From positions 62,001-126,000 of the forward strand of contig JBPBQO010000001.1 in NCBI GenBank assembly GCA_050954785.1: a stretch of DNA of 64,000 nucleotides, read 5' to 3'. Positions within the stretch are counted from its first letter, which is position 1. The number at the start of each line of letters is the position of its first letter. Shown in pieces: positions 53,676 to 62,916 of the stretch. A model generated the notes under the pieces. The model was given only the letters and a program-made list of their open reading frames with translations. It was not told the origin of the DNA and did no database searches. A program made the translations under genes and the position numbers. Source of the DNA: Lichenicola sp050954785. Its GTDB lineage: Bacteria > Pseudomonadota > Alphaproteobacteria > Acetobacterales > Acetobacteraceae.

Positions 53676-54644
53676 ATGTTTCTTGCCCATCCTTCCGGCC
53701 GCCCGCCGGTTGCCGTGACGTCCGAGGCGGAAAGCGACGAGGCCGCATGGCTCGACCTGCTGAACCCGACCGAGGAAGAGCGGACGCTCGCTGCGACGAT
53801 CACCGGCCTGCGCATGCCGACGCGCCTGGACGTCGAGGAGATCGAGAGTTCGAGCCGCGTCTATATGGAAGAACAGACCTTCTATCTGTCGACGCCGCTG
53901 GTCCGGCGGATCGACGACGTGTCGTTCACCTCGCCGGTCGGCTTCGTGCTGAGCCATGATCGGCTGGTGTCGATCCGCTACACCGATTTCCCGGTATTCG
54001 AGACGGTCAGCCGGCGCATGGCCGGGCACAGCTCGCCGCACGGCAGCGCGGACACGCTGGTGATGCTGCTCGAAGGGTTCATCGACCGGATTGCCGACCT
54101 GCTCGAGCTATCGGGGCGCGATCTCGACCAGCTCTCCAAGAGCATCTTCCACTCCGCCGAGCCGAGTGGGGAGAATGTCGATCGCATGTTGCGCGACATG
54201 CTGCAGAAGGTCGGCAAGGAAGCCGACCTGATATCCTCGGCACGCGACAGTCTGCTCGGGCTGCAACGGATCATTCTCTACATCAGCGAGAACACCGAGC
54301 GCTCGTGTCCGGAACGCCTCGCCGGCCGGCTGCGCCTGCTGGGCAAGGATATCGGTTCGCTGACCGACTATGCCGTCCAGATGAGCAACAAGGTGCAGTT
54401 CCTGCTCGACGCCACGCTCGGCTTCATCAACATCGAGCAAAGCAACGGCATCAAGATCCTGACCGTGGTCAGCATCGTCGGCATTCCACCTACCCTGATC
54501 GCCAGCATCTACGGGATGAACTTCAAGAATATCCCGGAACTGAACTGGAGTTTCGGGTATGAGTACGCGCTCGTCCTGATGGGGGCCACGATCGTGCTGC
54601 CGCTGATCTGGTTCTGGCGGAAGGGCTGGCTGGGCTGGCGATAA
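53676..54644 (+). CDS. corA: CorA-type divalent metal ion transporter
   Basis: 322 residues. A soluble N-terminal domain leads to two C-terminal membrane helices with the selectivity motif YGMNF (about 283-287) between them. The FINIEQSNGIKILTVVSIVGIPPTLIASI segment forms the pore helix. It carries Mg2+ (also Co2+/Ni2+) inward. ATG 53676 fits the family; the longer frame upstream covers the divergent promoter with trpB. Confidence 0.93.
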   Translation: MFLAHPSGRPPVAVTSEAESDEAAWLDLLNPTEEERTLAATITGLRMPTRLDVEEIESSSRVYMEEQTFYLSTPLVRRIDDVSFTSPVGFVLSHDRLVSIRYTDFPVFETVSRRMAGHSSPHGSADTLVMLLEGFIDRIADLLELSGRDLDQLSKSIFHSAEPSGENVDRMLRDMLQKVGKEADLISSARDSLLGLQRIILYISENTERSCPERLAGRLRLLGKDIGSLTDYAVQMSNKVQFLLDATLGFINIEQSNGIKILTVVSIVGIPPTLIASIYGMNFKNIPELNWSFGYEYALVLMGATIVLPLIWFWRKGWLGWR

Positions 54645-54658
54645 GGGAGAGTTCGCCG

Positions 54659-55210
54659 ATGCGGATGCTTACGACCTCGTCGCTTGCCATGGCGGCCTGC
54701 TGCCTGCCGGTCATTGCCATCGCGGCTTCGGATGATCGGGGCTCCGATCCGGGTGCCACCATGCTCCGGATCGCGTCGCAGCCGTTCCGCTATGGAGGCG
54801 AGCTTCAGGGAACCGTGCCCGGGCTGCACGAAGCCGTCGATCAGCCGCCGCTGCACCTGTCGATCGGGCTTTCGGCCCCGGCGGCCAATGGTTCGCTGCA
54901 TGGGGAAGCGATCCTGTTCCGAGCGGATCGTCGCCTGGTGGACCAGGGCATGGTTTCCGGACGCCTGATTGCAGGACCGACGGCAGGCACCGGGGATTGC
55001 ACCCTGCATTTGTCCTTGCCCACCCAGGACGTACTGATGCGGGGTGTCTGTACTGCCAGTGTTCTGTCCGGTGAAATCGTATCGGAGCCTCGTCATGTCG
55101 GGCTGCTGGCCCGGTTGGTGACATGGTGGGGCGACCGAGCAGTCGCCGGACGCTACTGGCTGACGTCGGCTTCCTTCGATCCTGCGGGCCAGTCTTCTTC
55201 GACTTCTTGA
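54659..55210 (+). CDS. Exported protein of unknown function
   Basis: 183 residues. The N-terminus MRMLTTSSLAMAACCLPVIAIAAS is a Sec signal peptide with cleavage near AIA-AS (about 23); a Cys pair within it does not form a lipobox at the usual position. The mature part is beta-rich with no known domain. It starts 14 bp after corA with GGGAG upstream, so it is probably co-transcribed with corA and could act in the periplasm beside it. Confidence 0.65.
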   Translation: MRMLTTSSLAMAACCLPVIAIAASDDRGSDPGATMLRIASQPFRYGGELQGTVPGLHEAVDQPPLHLSIGLSAPAANGSLHGEAILFRADRRLVDQGMVSGRLIAGPTAGTGDCTLHLSLPTQDVLMRGVCTASVLSGEIVSEPRHVGLLARLVTWWGDRAVAGRYWLTSASFDPAGQSSSTS

Positions 55211-55362
55211 CGAAACATTCGCTGGCCCCTAGTTTGTGCTTGTCCTGACGGCACCTCCTGCCGATCCATGGATCTCTCCACTCGGAACGATGTCGATCGA
55301 ACAAGCGCGGGGCCCTCCCGTTCTCGGTCACAACCGGTCTGGCTGCCTGTTCGGCACTTGAC

Positions 55363-55383
55363 CCGTTCCCCTCCCTCTGCACG
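55363..55383 (+). promoter_or_regulatory. C-rich leader before rho
   Basis: The stretch beginning CCCGTTCCCCTCCCTCTGC is C-rich and G-poor, the composition of Rho-loading (rut) sites. Rho commonly limits its own expression by early termination in the leader, so such a role is plausible here. The 196-bp leader shows no other clear signal. Confidence 0.3.
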
Positions 55384-55406
55384 ATCAGACATATTCGAGG
55401 CGTCCA

Positions 55407-56681
55407 ATGCACCTCGCCGAACTCAAGGCAAAAACTCCCTCGGATCTGCTCTCCTTTGCGGAGTCGCTGCAGATCGAGAATGCATCATCCTTGCGCAAGC
55501 AGGACATGATGTTCGCCATCCTCAAGAACCTGGCCGAGAACGACCAGGAGATCCATGGCGAGGGCACGTTGGAGATCCTCTCCGACGGCTTCGGCTATCT
55601 TCGCTCGCCGGGCGCCAGCTTCCTGCCGGGACCCGACGACATCTATGTGTCGCCGAGCCAGGTCAGGCGGTTCGGTCTTCGGACCGGCGACACGGTCGAG
55701 GGCCAGATCCGGGCGCCTAAGGACGGCGAGCGGTATTTCGCGCTGCTCAAGCTCAACACCATCAATTTCGAAGCTCCCGAGGCGGTCAAGCATCGCATCA
55801 ACTTCGACAATCTGACGCCGCTCTATCCGGATCGTCGATTGAAGATGGAGAACGAGAACGCGCCGGTCACCGCCAAGGGCCAGACACGCGATTTCACGCC
55901 GCGGGTGATCGACCTCGTGTCGCCGATCGGCATGGGCCAGCGTGCACTCATCGTCGCCCCGCCAAGAACCGGCAAGACGGTGATGCTCCAGAGCATCGCC
56001 ACCGCGATCTCGGCCAACCACCCGGAAGTCTTCCTCATCGTGCTGCTCATCGACGAGCGGCCCGAAGAGGTCACCGACATGCAGCGTACGGTGAAGGGCG
56101 AGGTCGTGTCCTCGACCTTCGACGAGCCGGCAACACGCCACGTCCAGGTGACCGAGATGGTGCTCGAGAAGGCCAAGCGGCTGGTCGAACACAAGCGCGA
56201 CGTGGTGATCCTGCTGGATTCCATCACCCGGCTTGCTCGTGCCTACAACACCGTCGTGCCGTCCTCCGGCAAGGTGCTGACCGGTGGTGTGGACGCCAAT
56301 GCGTTGCAGCGTCCGAAGCGCTTCTTTGGTGCGGCCCGCAATATCGAGGAAGGCGGCTCGCTCACCATCATCGCGACCGCGCTGATCGATACCGGCTCGC
56401 GCATGGACGAGGTGATTTTCGAGGAGTTCAAGGGCACCGGCAACTCGGAGCTGATCCTCGATCGCAAGCTGTCCGACAAGCGCACCTTCCCGGCGATCGA
56501 CGTCACCAAGAGTGGCACACGCAAGGAAGAGCTGCTGGTCGACAAGGCCTCGCTGTCCAAGATGTGGGTCCTGCGACGGATCCTGCAGCCGATGGGCACC
56601 ATGGATGCGATGGACTTCCTGCTCGACAAGCTGAAATACAGCAAGACGAACCAGGATTTCTTCGACGCGATGAATACCTGA
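55407..56681 (+). CDS. rho: Transcription termination factor Rho
   Basis: 424-residue hexameric RNA helicase. The N-terminal RNA-binding domain (LKAKTPSDLLSFAESLQIENASSLRKQDMMFAIL, then GEGTLEILSDGFGYLRS) precedes the ATPase with Walker A APPRTGKT (about 190-197), LLIDERPEEVTDM and DSITRLARAYN. GAGG seven bases before ATG 55407 is the ribosome site. It is monocistronic by its strong 3' terminator. Confidence 0.97.
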   Translation: MHLAELKAKTPSDLLSFAESLQIENASSLRKQDMMFAILKNLAENDQEIHGEGTLEILSDGFGYLRSPGASFLPGPDDIYVSPSQVRRFGLRTGDTVEGQIRAPKDGERYFALLKLNTINFEAPEAVKHRINFDNLTPLYPDRRLKMENENAPVTAKGQTRDFTPRVIDLVSPIGMGQRALIVAPPRTGKTVMLQSIATAISANHPEVFLIVLLIDERPEEVTDMQRTVKGEVVSSTFDEPATRHVQVTEMVLEKAKRLVEHKRDVVILLDSITRLARAYNTVVPSSGKVLTGGVDANALQRPKRFFGAARNIEEGGSLTIIATALIDTGSRMDEVIFEEFKGTGNSELILDRKLSDKRTFPAIDVTKSGTRKEELLVDKASLSKMWVLRRILQPMGTMDAMDFLLDKLKYSKTNQDFFDAMNT

Positions 56682-56684
56682 TGG

Positions 56685-56712
56685 AAAGGCCCCGGTTCGC
56701 CGGGGCCTTTTT
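56685..56712. terminator. Intrinsic terminator after rho (bidirectional)
   Basis: AAAGGCCCCGG-TTCG-CCGGGGCCTTT is an 11-bp perfect stem with a UUCG tetraloop followed by further Ts on the plus strand and preceded by As, so it can act in both directions. It starts four bases after the rho stop and 17 bases from the 3' end of the convergent qor gene. Confidence 0.95.
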
Positions 56713-56728
56713 CAGTTGGAACCGAAAT

Positions 56729-57703
56729 CTAGTTCGGGATGAGGATCGTGCTGCCTGTGGTAGCCCGGCTTTCCAACGCCCGATGTGCCTCGGCGACGTC
56801 CGCGAGCGGGAAGCTCTGCCCGATCAGGATCTTGACCGCCCCGCTGGACACGACCCCGAACAGTTCGGCCGACGCGCTGACGAGTTGCTCGCGCCGGGCG
56901 ATGAAGGTCATGAGCTTCGGACGCGTCACATACAGGCTGCCACGTGCCGCAAGCAGGCTCAGCGAAACACCGGTTACCTCGCCGGACGCGTTGCCGTAGC
57001 TGACAAGCAGCCCACGAGGTGCGAGGCAGTCGAGGCTGGGCATGAAGCCGTCCTTGCCGATGCTGTCATAGACGACCGGCACCATCGCACCGCCGGTAAT
57101 CCGCTTTACCTTGGCAGGGAGGTCGACGAGGCCGACGATCGTGTGGGCAGCACCATAGGCACGGGCAAGCTCTGCTTTTTCCTCGGTCGAGACCACGCCG
57201 ATCACCGTAGCACCCAGATGCGATGCCCATTGGCACAGCAGCAGACCCAATCCTCCGGCAGCCGCGGTGACCAGGATGGTGTCGCCTGCGTTGAGCACCC
57301 GGACCTGGCGCAACAACGCCTGCACCGTCAGGCCACGCAGCATCATCGCCGCTGCGGTGCGCATGTCGATCTCGTCGGGCAGTTGCACCACCAGGTCGGC
57401 GGCGATGGCGCGGTAGTTCGTATAGGCGCCGAGCTGGGTCGGGTAGGCGACGCGATCGCCGACCTTCAACAACGTGACATCGCTGCCGATCGCTTCCACC
57501 ACACCGGCTGCCTCCATGCCGATGACCGCAGGCAGGCTCGGAAGCTTGTAGAGACCGGTGCGGCAGTAGATGTCGATGAAGTTGACGCCGATCGCTTCCT
57601 GCCGGATCAGCACCTCCTGGGAGGCCGGAGCCGGTGTCGGGACATTGTCCACGCGCAGCATGTCGGGGCCACCATAGGCGTGCACCCGGACGGCCCTGGT
57701 CAT
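56729..57703 (-). CDS. NADPH:quinone oxidoreductase (Qor-type, zinc-independent MDR)
   Basis: 324 residues of the medium-chain reductase family. The N-terminal part has IGVNFIDIYCRTGLYKLPSLPAVIGMEAAGVVEAIG; the NADPH fold has VTAAAGGLGLLLCQWA (about 147-162). Catalytic zinc Cys ligands are absent, as in quinone reductases. It reduces quinones by one electron. ATG 57703 overlaps the ogt stop as ATGA. The open frame continues upstream over ogt without coding. Confidence 0.92.
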   Translation of the reverse strand: MTRAVRVHAYGGPDMLRVDNVPTPAPASQEVLIRQEAIGVNFIDIYCRTGLYKLPSLPAVIGMEAAGVVEAIGSDVTLLKVGDRVAYPTQLGAYTNYRAIAADLVVQLPDEIDMRTAAAMMLRGLTVQALLRQVRVLNAGDTILVTAAAGGLGLLLCQWASHLGATVIGVVSTEEKAELARAYGAAHTIVGLVDLPAKVKRITGGAMVPVVYDSIGKDGFMPSLDCLAPRGLLVSYGNASGEVTGVSLSLLAARGSLYVTRPKLMTFIARREQLVSASAELFGVVSSGAVKILIGQSFPLADVAEAHRALESRATTGSTILIPN

Positions 57704-58170
57704 GCGGCTTGCCCGATCTGCGGCCGATCCCGGCGTTCCAGCGACAGCAGGAAGCGTTTGGTCTCGAGCCCGCCTTCCATCGAGAAGCCACCCATGTGGG
57801 TGGCGGCAACGACCCGATGGCAGGGGATCAGGATGGGCAACGGGTTGACGCTGTTGGCCTGCCCGATCGAGCGCGCGGACCCGCCGGCGAGTTTTGCCAG
57901 TTCGGAATAGGTCCGGGTTTCCCCGAACGGGATGGCAGCCAGTGCGGCCCAGACGCGCGTGCGGTAGGGCGTTGCCATGACCGGTGCCAACGGCAACATG
58001 AACCGGGTCAGGTCGCCGTCGAAATAGGCATGAAGTTGATCCCGCGCTTCGCGGAGCAGCGCCGTTTCCTCCTGGTCCCGGCCCCACCCCATATCCAGAG
58101 CAACCAGGGCGTCGTCTTCCTGTGTCAGGGTCAGCGACCCCAACGGAGAATGCAGTGACAATTGTGGCAA
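57700..58170 (-). CDS. ogt: Methylated-DNA-[protein]-cysteine S-methyltransferase
   Basis: 156 residues. The acceptor Cys is in IPCHRVVA (about 113-120); the DNA-binding helix-turn-helix precedes it (GETRTYSELAKLAGGSARSIGQANSVNPLPI). It removes alkyl groups from O6-alkylguanine in a suicide reaction. I chose TTG 58170 because GGGAG lies 10 bases upstream and the fold starts there; ATG 58215 would add 15 residues rich in Cys and Arg. It is coupled to the quinone reductase gene. Confidence 0.9.
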   Translation of the reverse strand: MPQLSLHSPLGSLTLTQEDDALVALDMGWGRDQEETALLREARDQLHAYFDGDLTRFMLPLAPVMATPYRTRVWAALAAIPFGETRTYSELAKLAGGSARSIGQANSVNPLPILIPCHRVVAATHMGGFSMEGGLETKRFLLSLERRDRPQIGQAA

Positions 58171-58273
58171 GCTGGCCGATCTCCCGGGCCGGCATGGACA
58201 CCGGATGCAGGGCATCGCAGTGCAGGGCCGGAATGGTGTCAAGTGGATCGTGGACGCACAGGCAGGAGGAGAC

Positions 58274-59560
58274 ATGATCGGCGGCGACGCAACCATTTTC
58301 GCACGAGCGACCGGCAGCGGCCGGGCAGCCATTGCGGTGATTCGGATCAGCGGCGCATCGAGCCGGCATATCCTGGAGCAGCTGGGTGGTGATCTGCCGG
58401 CGCCGCGGCGTGCCGTGGTCCGGGCACTCTATGCGCAGGACAGGGAGCTGCTGGACAGGGCGCTGGTGCTGTGGTTCCCGGGACCCGGCAGCTACACCGG
58501 CGAGGATAGTGCCGAGCTGCATCTACATGCAGGGCCAGCGGTCATCGAGGCCGTGTCTGATGCGCTTGTGGCACTGGGTGCACGTCCGGCCGAACCGGGG
58601 GAATTCACCAGGCGGGCCTTCTCGAACGGACGGCTGGATCTGCTGGAGGCCGAAGGCATTGCCGACCTGATCGAGGCGGAAACCCAAAGCCAACGTAGAC
58701 AGGCGTTGCGTCAGGCCGACGGCGCGTTGAGCCAGCTCTATCAGGGCTGGGCGGTGCGGTTGCGTCATCTGCTCGCACATCAGGAAGCGCTGATCGACTT
58801 CCCCGACGAGGACCTGCCGCCTGAGATCGAGGCTGGCCTGGTGAGAGACCTTGGCCAGTTGCTGGACGAGATGCGGCGTCACCTGGACCGTGGCGAGCAG
58901 GCCCAGCGGATTAGGTCGGGGCTGGTGGTCGCGGTCGTCGGACCACCGAATGTCGGCAAGTCGAGCCTGGTCAACCGGCTCGCCGGGCGGGACGCGGCCA
59001 TTGTTTCCGAATGGGCCGGCACGACGCGGGATGCGATCGAGGTCCGGCTGATGCTCGGCGGCGTGCCTATCACGCTGGTCGATACGGCGGGATTGCGCGA
59101 GACTGTCGATCCCCTGGAGGCCGAGGGCGTGCGCCGGGCCCGGCAGCACGCGTCGCATGCCGATCTGGTTCTCGAGGTCGCCGCCGGACTATTACCCGCG
59201 GAAGCTGAAACGGGCCGGTTGCGGGTCTGGAACAAGGTGGATCTGGCTTCGGCACCGGTCGGCTGGATCGGCGTCAGTGCACGAACGGGCGATGGTATCG
59301 AGCAACTGGAAGCGGCCCTGGTTCGGGAAGTGGTTCGCCTTACCGATACCGGAGCAGAGCCACCGATGACCCGTGCACGCCATCGTGCCGGCATCGACGA
59401 GGCAGTCGGCCATCTGGAAGCAGCGCAGTGGCTCGATCTGGCGGAGTTGCGTGGCGAGGCATTGCGGCTTGCAATGCAGGCCCTGGGACGGCTGACAGGC
59501 GCAATCGGCGTCGAGGATCTGCTAGACAGCGTGTTTGGACAATTCTGCATCGGAAAATAG
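58274..59560 (+). CDS. mnmE: tRNA uridine-5-carboxymethylaminomethyl modification GTPase
   Basis: 428 residues. The N-terminal domain ATIFARATGSGRAAIAVIRISG binds the folate; PGEFTRRAFSNGRLDLLEAEG is the family signature; the GTPase has GPPNVGKSS (about 222-230) and DTAGLRET, and the C-terminus ends in the required CIGK. With MnmG it modifies U34 of tRNA. The ATG at 58274 has a near-perfect AGGAGGAG site, which decides it over an earlier in-frame start at 58205. Confidence 0.97.
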   Translation: MIGGDATIFARATGSGRAAIAVIRISGASSRHILEQLGGDLPAPRRAVVRALYAQDRELLDRALVLWFPGPGSYTGEDSAELHLHAGPAVIEAVSDALVALGARPAEPGEFTRRAFSNGRLDLLEAEGIADLIEAETQSQRRQALRQADGALSQLYQGWAVRLRHLLAHQEALIDFPDEDLPPEIEAGLVRDLGQLLDEMRRHLDRGEQAQRIRSGLVVAVVGPPNVGKSSLVNRLAGRDAAIVSEWAGTTRDAIEVRLMLGGVPITLVDTAGLRETVDPLEAEGVRRARQHASHADLVLEVAAGLLPAEAETGRLRVWNKVDLASAPVGWIGVSARTGDGIEQLEAALVREVVRLTDTGAEPPMTRARHRAGIDEAVGHLEAAQWLDLAELRGEALRLAMQALGRLTGAIGVEDLLDSVFGQFCIGK

Positions 59561-59592
59561 CCGGCGCGGACTGCATCGGGAAAGAAGCTGAC

Positions 59593-61452
59593 ATGGGCGG
59601 CAAGCTGGACGTGATCGTCATCGGCGGCGGACATGCGGGATGCGAGGCGGCTGCAGCCTCGGCTCGGATGGGAGCACGTACGCTGCTGCTGACGCATCAA
59701 CTCGAAACGATTGGTGCGATGTCGTGCAATCCTGCGATCGGTGGAATCGGCAAAGGCCATCTGGTGCGCGAAATCGACGCGTTGGACGGATTGATGGGGC
59801 GCGCGGCCGACCGTGCCGGCATCCACTTCAAGTTGCTCAATCGCTCCAAGGGGCCGGCGGTGCATGGTCCTCGCGCCCAGGCGGATCGCTCGCTCTATCG
59901 AACGGCGATCAACGATCTGCTTCGGGAGACGGCCAACCTGACAATCGTCGCCGGCGCCGTGGACGACCTGCTGCTGGACGCGGACGGTGAGGCCTGCGGG
60001 GTAGTTTGTGCAGATGGGCAGCGTTTCGAAGCGGGAGCCGTCGTACTGACGGCGGGCACGTTCCTGCGCGGCGTCATCCATTTGGGCCATGAAACTACGC
60101 CGGCTGGTCGGGTCGGCGAAGCCCCGGCAGCAGCGCTGGGGCATCGTCTGGAAGCGATGAAGCTGCCGCTTGGCCGGCTGAAGACCGGAACGCCGCCGCG
60201 CTTGGCACGGGATAGCATCGATTGGGAAAGCCTGCAGGACGATCCCGGCGATACGGTTCCACAGCCGTTCAGCCGCATGACGACGGCGATCGTCAACCGT
60301 CAGGTCTCGTGCCGGATCACGTCCACCACGCCTGAAACCCACACGCTCATTCGGGAAAGCCTGCACCTGTCGGCGGTCTATGGCGGCGGTATTTCAGGAC
60401 GCGGTCCACGCTACTGCCCGTCGATCGAGGACAAGGTGGTCCGGTTCGCGGACCGGGAACGGCATCAGGTTTTCCTCGAGCCGGAAGCGCTACCGGGCAA
60501 TCCGGGTGGTGACCTGGTTTATCCGAACGGGATCTCGACTAGCCTGCCTGCATCGGTGCAGGCACGTCTTGTGGCGACAATTCCCGGGCTGCGACACGCG
60601 CGCATCGTCCGGCCCGGCTACGCCGTCGAATACGACCATATCGATCCACGGGCACTCTGGCCGACGCTGGAGCTGAAGCAGATCGGGCGCCTGTTCCTGG
60701 CCGGGCAGATCAACGGCACCACCGGTTATGAGGAGGCAGCGGCGCAGGGCCTGCTGGCTGGTTTGAATGCCGCACGACGTGCCGCCGGCAGCGATCCGAT
60801 CGTGGTGGATCGGGGCATGGGCTATCTCGGCGTCATGGTCGACGATCTCACCACGCAGGGTGTGTCGGAGCCGTATCGTATGTTCACCTCGCGCGCTGAA
60901 TACCGGCTGACTCTCAGGGCCGACAACGCCGATCTGCGGCTGACCGGGGCCGGGATCGCGTGGGGCTGTGTCGGATCGGCACGGGCACAAGCATTTACGA
61001 CCGATCGCGACTTGATCGACCACGCCATGACACGGGCGGAGACCGATAGCTTCCCGCCGTCGGTGCTGCTGACGCATGGGCTGGCAGTCACTGCAGATGG
61101 TCGCAGGCGCACGGTGCTGGATCTGCTGTCGGGTGAGCCCGATCCGGCGGCGCTGAATGGCGTGGCGCCCTGGTTGGCACAACTGCCGGAGCGGGTCAGG
61201 CTCCATGTCGAGACCGAAGCACGCTACCGTGGCTATCTTGGGCGACAGGCACGCGAGATACGTCAGCTCTCGGCCGAAACGGTGATGCTGTTGCCGGCAT
61301 CGTTGGACTACCAGAGGATCGGCGGGCTGAGCACCGAGATGCGTGAGCGGCTGATTGCGGCACAACCAGCGAATTTCAGCGCGGCGCAACGTGTTCCTGG
61401 AATAACCCCCTCGGCATTGATGGCGCTACTCGCCCATCTGAAAGCAGCATGA
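59593..61452 (+). CDS. mnmG: tRNA uridine-5-carboxymethylaminomethyl modification FAD enzyme
   Basis: 619 residues. The FAD motif is VIVIGGGHAGCEAA at the N-terminus; SCNPAIGGIGKGHLVREIDALDG is the family hallmark, and LFLAGQINGTTGYEEAAAQG is the second signature. It acts with MnmE on tRNA wobble U. It follows mnmE by 32 bp. Its stop overlaps the rsmG start (ATGATG). Confidence 0.97.
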   Translation: MGGKLDVIVIGGGHAGCEAAAASARMGARTLLLTHQLETIGAMSCNPAIGGIGKGHLVREIDALDGLMGRAADRAGIHFKLLNRSKGPAVHGPRAQADRSLYRTAINDLLRETANLTIVAGAVDDLLLDADGEACGVVCADGQRFEAGAVVLTAGTFLRGVIHLGHETTPAGRVGEAPAAALGHRLEAMKLPLGRLKTGTPPRLARDSIDWESLQDDPGDTVPQPFSRMTTAIVNRQVSCRITSTTPETHTLIRESLHLSAVYGGGISGRGPRYCPSIEDKVVRFADRERHQVFLEPEALPGNPGGDLVYPNGISTSLPASVQARLVATIPGLRHARIVRPGYAVEYDHIDPRALWPTLELKQIGRLFLAGQINGTTGYEEAAAQGLLAGLNAARRAAGSDPIVVDRGMGYLGVMVDDLTTQGVSEPYRMFTSRAEYRLTLRADNADLRLTGAGIAWGCVGSARAQAFTTDRDLIDHAMTRAETDSFPPSVLLTHGLAVTADGRRRTVLDLLSGEPDPAALNGVAPWLAQLPERVRLHVETEARYRGYLGRQAREIRQLSAETVMLLPASLDYQRIGGLSTEMRERLIAAQPANFSAAQRVPGITPSALMALLAHLKAA

Positions 61453-62096
61453 TGTTTCACGTGAAACATTTTCCCGGTGACGACGAGGGCGGCCAAATTG
61501 TTTCACGTGAAACAACGGAACGACTGACGATCTTTGCTGAGCTGTTGAGCCGCTGGAACCGGAAGATCAATCTGGTGTCGCAGAACGACCTGCCGCACCT
61601 ATGGACCCGCCACATCGAGGACAGCCTGCAACTCGAGCCGTTGCTTCCGACAGGCGAGCCGTTTGTCGATCTGGGTTCCGGCGGTGGCTTTCCCGGCCTG
61701 ATCCTGGCGATTGCCAACAACAGTCCCGTCACCTTGATCGAGGTCGATCAGCGTAAGGCGAGCTTCCTGCGCGAAGCCGCACGCGCAACCGGCGTTACCG
61801 CCACCATCATCGCCAGTCGTCTGGAACAGGTCGATCTGCCACCGACCCGCTACGTCACCGCCCGCGCGCTCGCACCGCTCTCGCGCCTGCTCGGATGGGC
61901 CACGCGCTTCCTGGCCGAGGACGGTGTCTGCCTGTTCCTGAAGGGCCGGACCGCAGACGACGAATTGACCGCGGTCGCGTCGGAATGGCACATGATCGTG
62001 TCCCGACGACCGAGCCGAACCGATCCGGATGGCGTCATCCTCAGATTAAGTGAAATCAGGCGTGTCAGTGAGCCCGACCGGGCGGCCGGCCGGTAA
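61449..62096 (+). CDS. rsmG: 16S rRNA (guanine527-N7)-methyltransferase
   Basis: 215 residues. SAM binding is at FVDLGSGGGFPGL (about 73-85), and TLIEVDQRKASFLREAA continues the fold. The first 23 residues carry FHVKH and VSRETT, which are simply the translations of two parS sites lying in this gene; this N-terminal pattern is familiar in alphaproteobacterial RsmG. It overlaps mnmG by 4 bases, and the parA start lies inside or just before its end. Confidence 0.95.
   Translation: MMFHVKHFPGDDEGGQIVSRETTERLTIFAELLSRWNRKINLVSQNDLPHLWTRHIEDSLQLEPLLPTGEPFVDLGSGGGFPGLILAIANNSPVTLIEVDQRKASFLREAARATGVTATIIASRLEQVDLPPTRYVTARALAPLSRLLGWATRFLAEDGVCLFLKGRTADDELTAVASEWHMIVSRRPSRTDPDGVILRLSEIRRVSEPDRAAGR
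61453..61468. other. parS: parS site 1 (ParB-binding centromere)
   Basis: TGTTTCACGTGAAACA is the perfect 16-bp parS consensus, a palindrome bound by ParB. It sits in the first codons of rsmG. ParB nucleates here and spreads; ParA then segregates the origin region. Confidence 0.97.
61499..61514. other. parS: parS site 2 (ParB-binding centromere)
   Basis: A second perfect TGTTTCACGTGAAACA, 46 bases centre to centre from the first and in another reading phase of rsmG. Paired sites near parAB are typical of origin-proximal regions in alphaproteobacteria. Confidence 0.97.
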
Positions 62097-62916
62097 ATCC
62101 GGTGCAGCCTCATCCAATGTTTCTCCCCACATCATCGCCATTGCCAACCAGAAAGGTGGCGTCGGTAAAACCACGACCGCAATCAATCTGGCGACCGCTT
62201 TGGCTGTCGCCCGCTATCGGGTTCTGCTGATCGATTTGGATCCGCAAGGCAACGCGTCGACCGGCCTCGGCATCGACTATGCCAACCGTCGCGCAGGCAG
62301 CTACGCGCTGATGGCGGAAAATCGATCCGTCGACGAATTGGCCTGCGCCACGCTGGTTCCACTGCTGTCGCTGGTGCCGTCCGACAATGAGTTGGCCGGT
62401 GCCGAGATCGAGCTCGTCGACATGGAGAAGCGTGAATATCGCCTGGCCGAGGTTCTCTCGCCGCCGGATGCGCCACTCGCGTACGACTTCATCCTGATCG
62501 ACTGCCCTCCCAGCCTGGGCCTGCTGACCCTGAATGCGCTGGTTGCAGCCCATTCCGTGCTGGTGCCGCTGCAGTGCGAGTTCTTCGCCCTGGAAGGCGT
62601 CAGCCAGCTCATCCGCACGGTTGAACGGGTCAGGCGCGCCTTCAACTCGAACCTGCATGTGCAGGGCCTCGTGCTGACCATGTTCGACCGGCGCAACAAC
62701 CTGTCCGAACTGGTCGCCGCCGATGCCAGGGGCTTTTTCGGTGAGCAGGTGTTCGAAACGGTGATCCCGCGCAACATCCGGATTTCCGAAGCCCAAAGTT
62801 ACGGCAAGCCGGCACATCTGTATGACGCCAAGTCCAGCGGCGCCCTCGCTTACGACCGGCTCGCCCAGGAACTGCTCACCCGGACCAACACACCCGCCCC
62901 AGGACATGCACCATGA
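62068..62916 (+). CDS. parA: Chromosome partitioning ATPase ParA (Soj)
   Basis: 282 residues, deviant-Walker ParA. KGGVGKTTT is at about 35-43, LIDLDPQGNAS and DFILIDCPPSLG hold the switch and Walker B residues. With ParB-parS it moves the origin to the cell pole. The start is uncertain between GTG 62068 (AGG 8 bases upstream) and GTG 62050; both overlap the end of rsmG. Its TGA overlaps parB (ATGA). Confidence 0.95.
   Translation: MSPTGRPAGKSGAASSNVSPHIIAIANQKGGVGKTTTAINLATALAVARYRVLLIDLDPQGNASTGLGIDYANRRAGSYALMAENRSVDELACATLVPLLSLVPSDNELAGAEIELVDMEKREYRLAEVLSPPDAPLAYDFILIDCPPSLGLLTLNALVAAHSVLVPLQCEFFALEGVSQLIRTVERVRRAFNSNLHVQGLVLTMFDRRNNLSELVAADARGFFGEQVFETVIPRNIRISEAQSYGKPAHLYDAKSSGALAYDRLAQELLTRTNTPAPGHAP

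Noticed and set aside
56729..58522. Possible fusion of quinone reductase with an upstream domain
   Set aside because: The upstream part is the wrong frame of ogt and the mnmE promoter; the start at 57703 overlaps the ogt stop.
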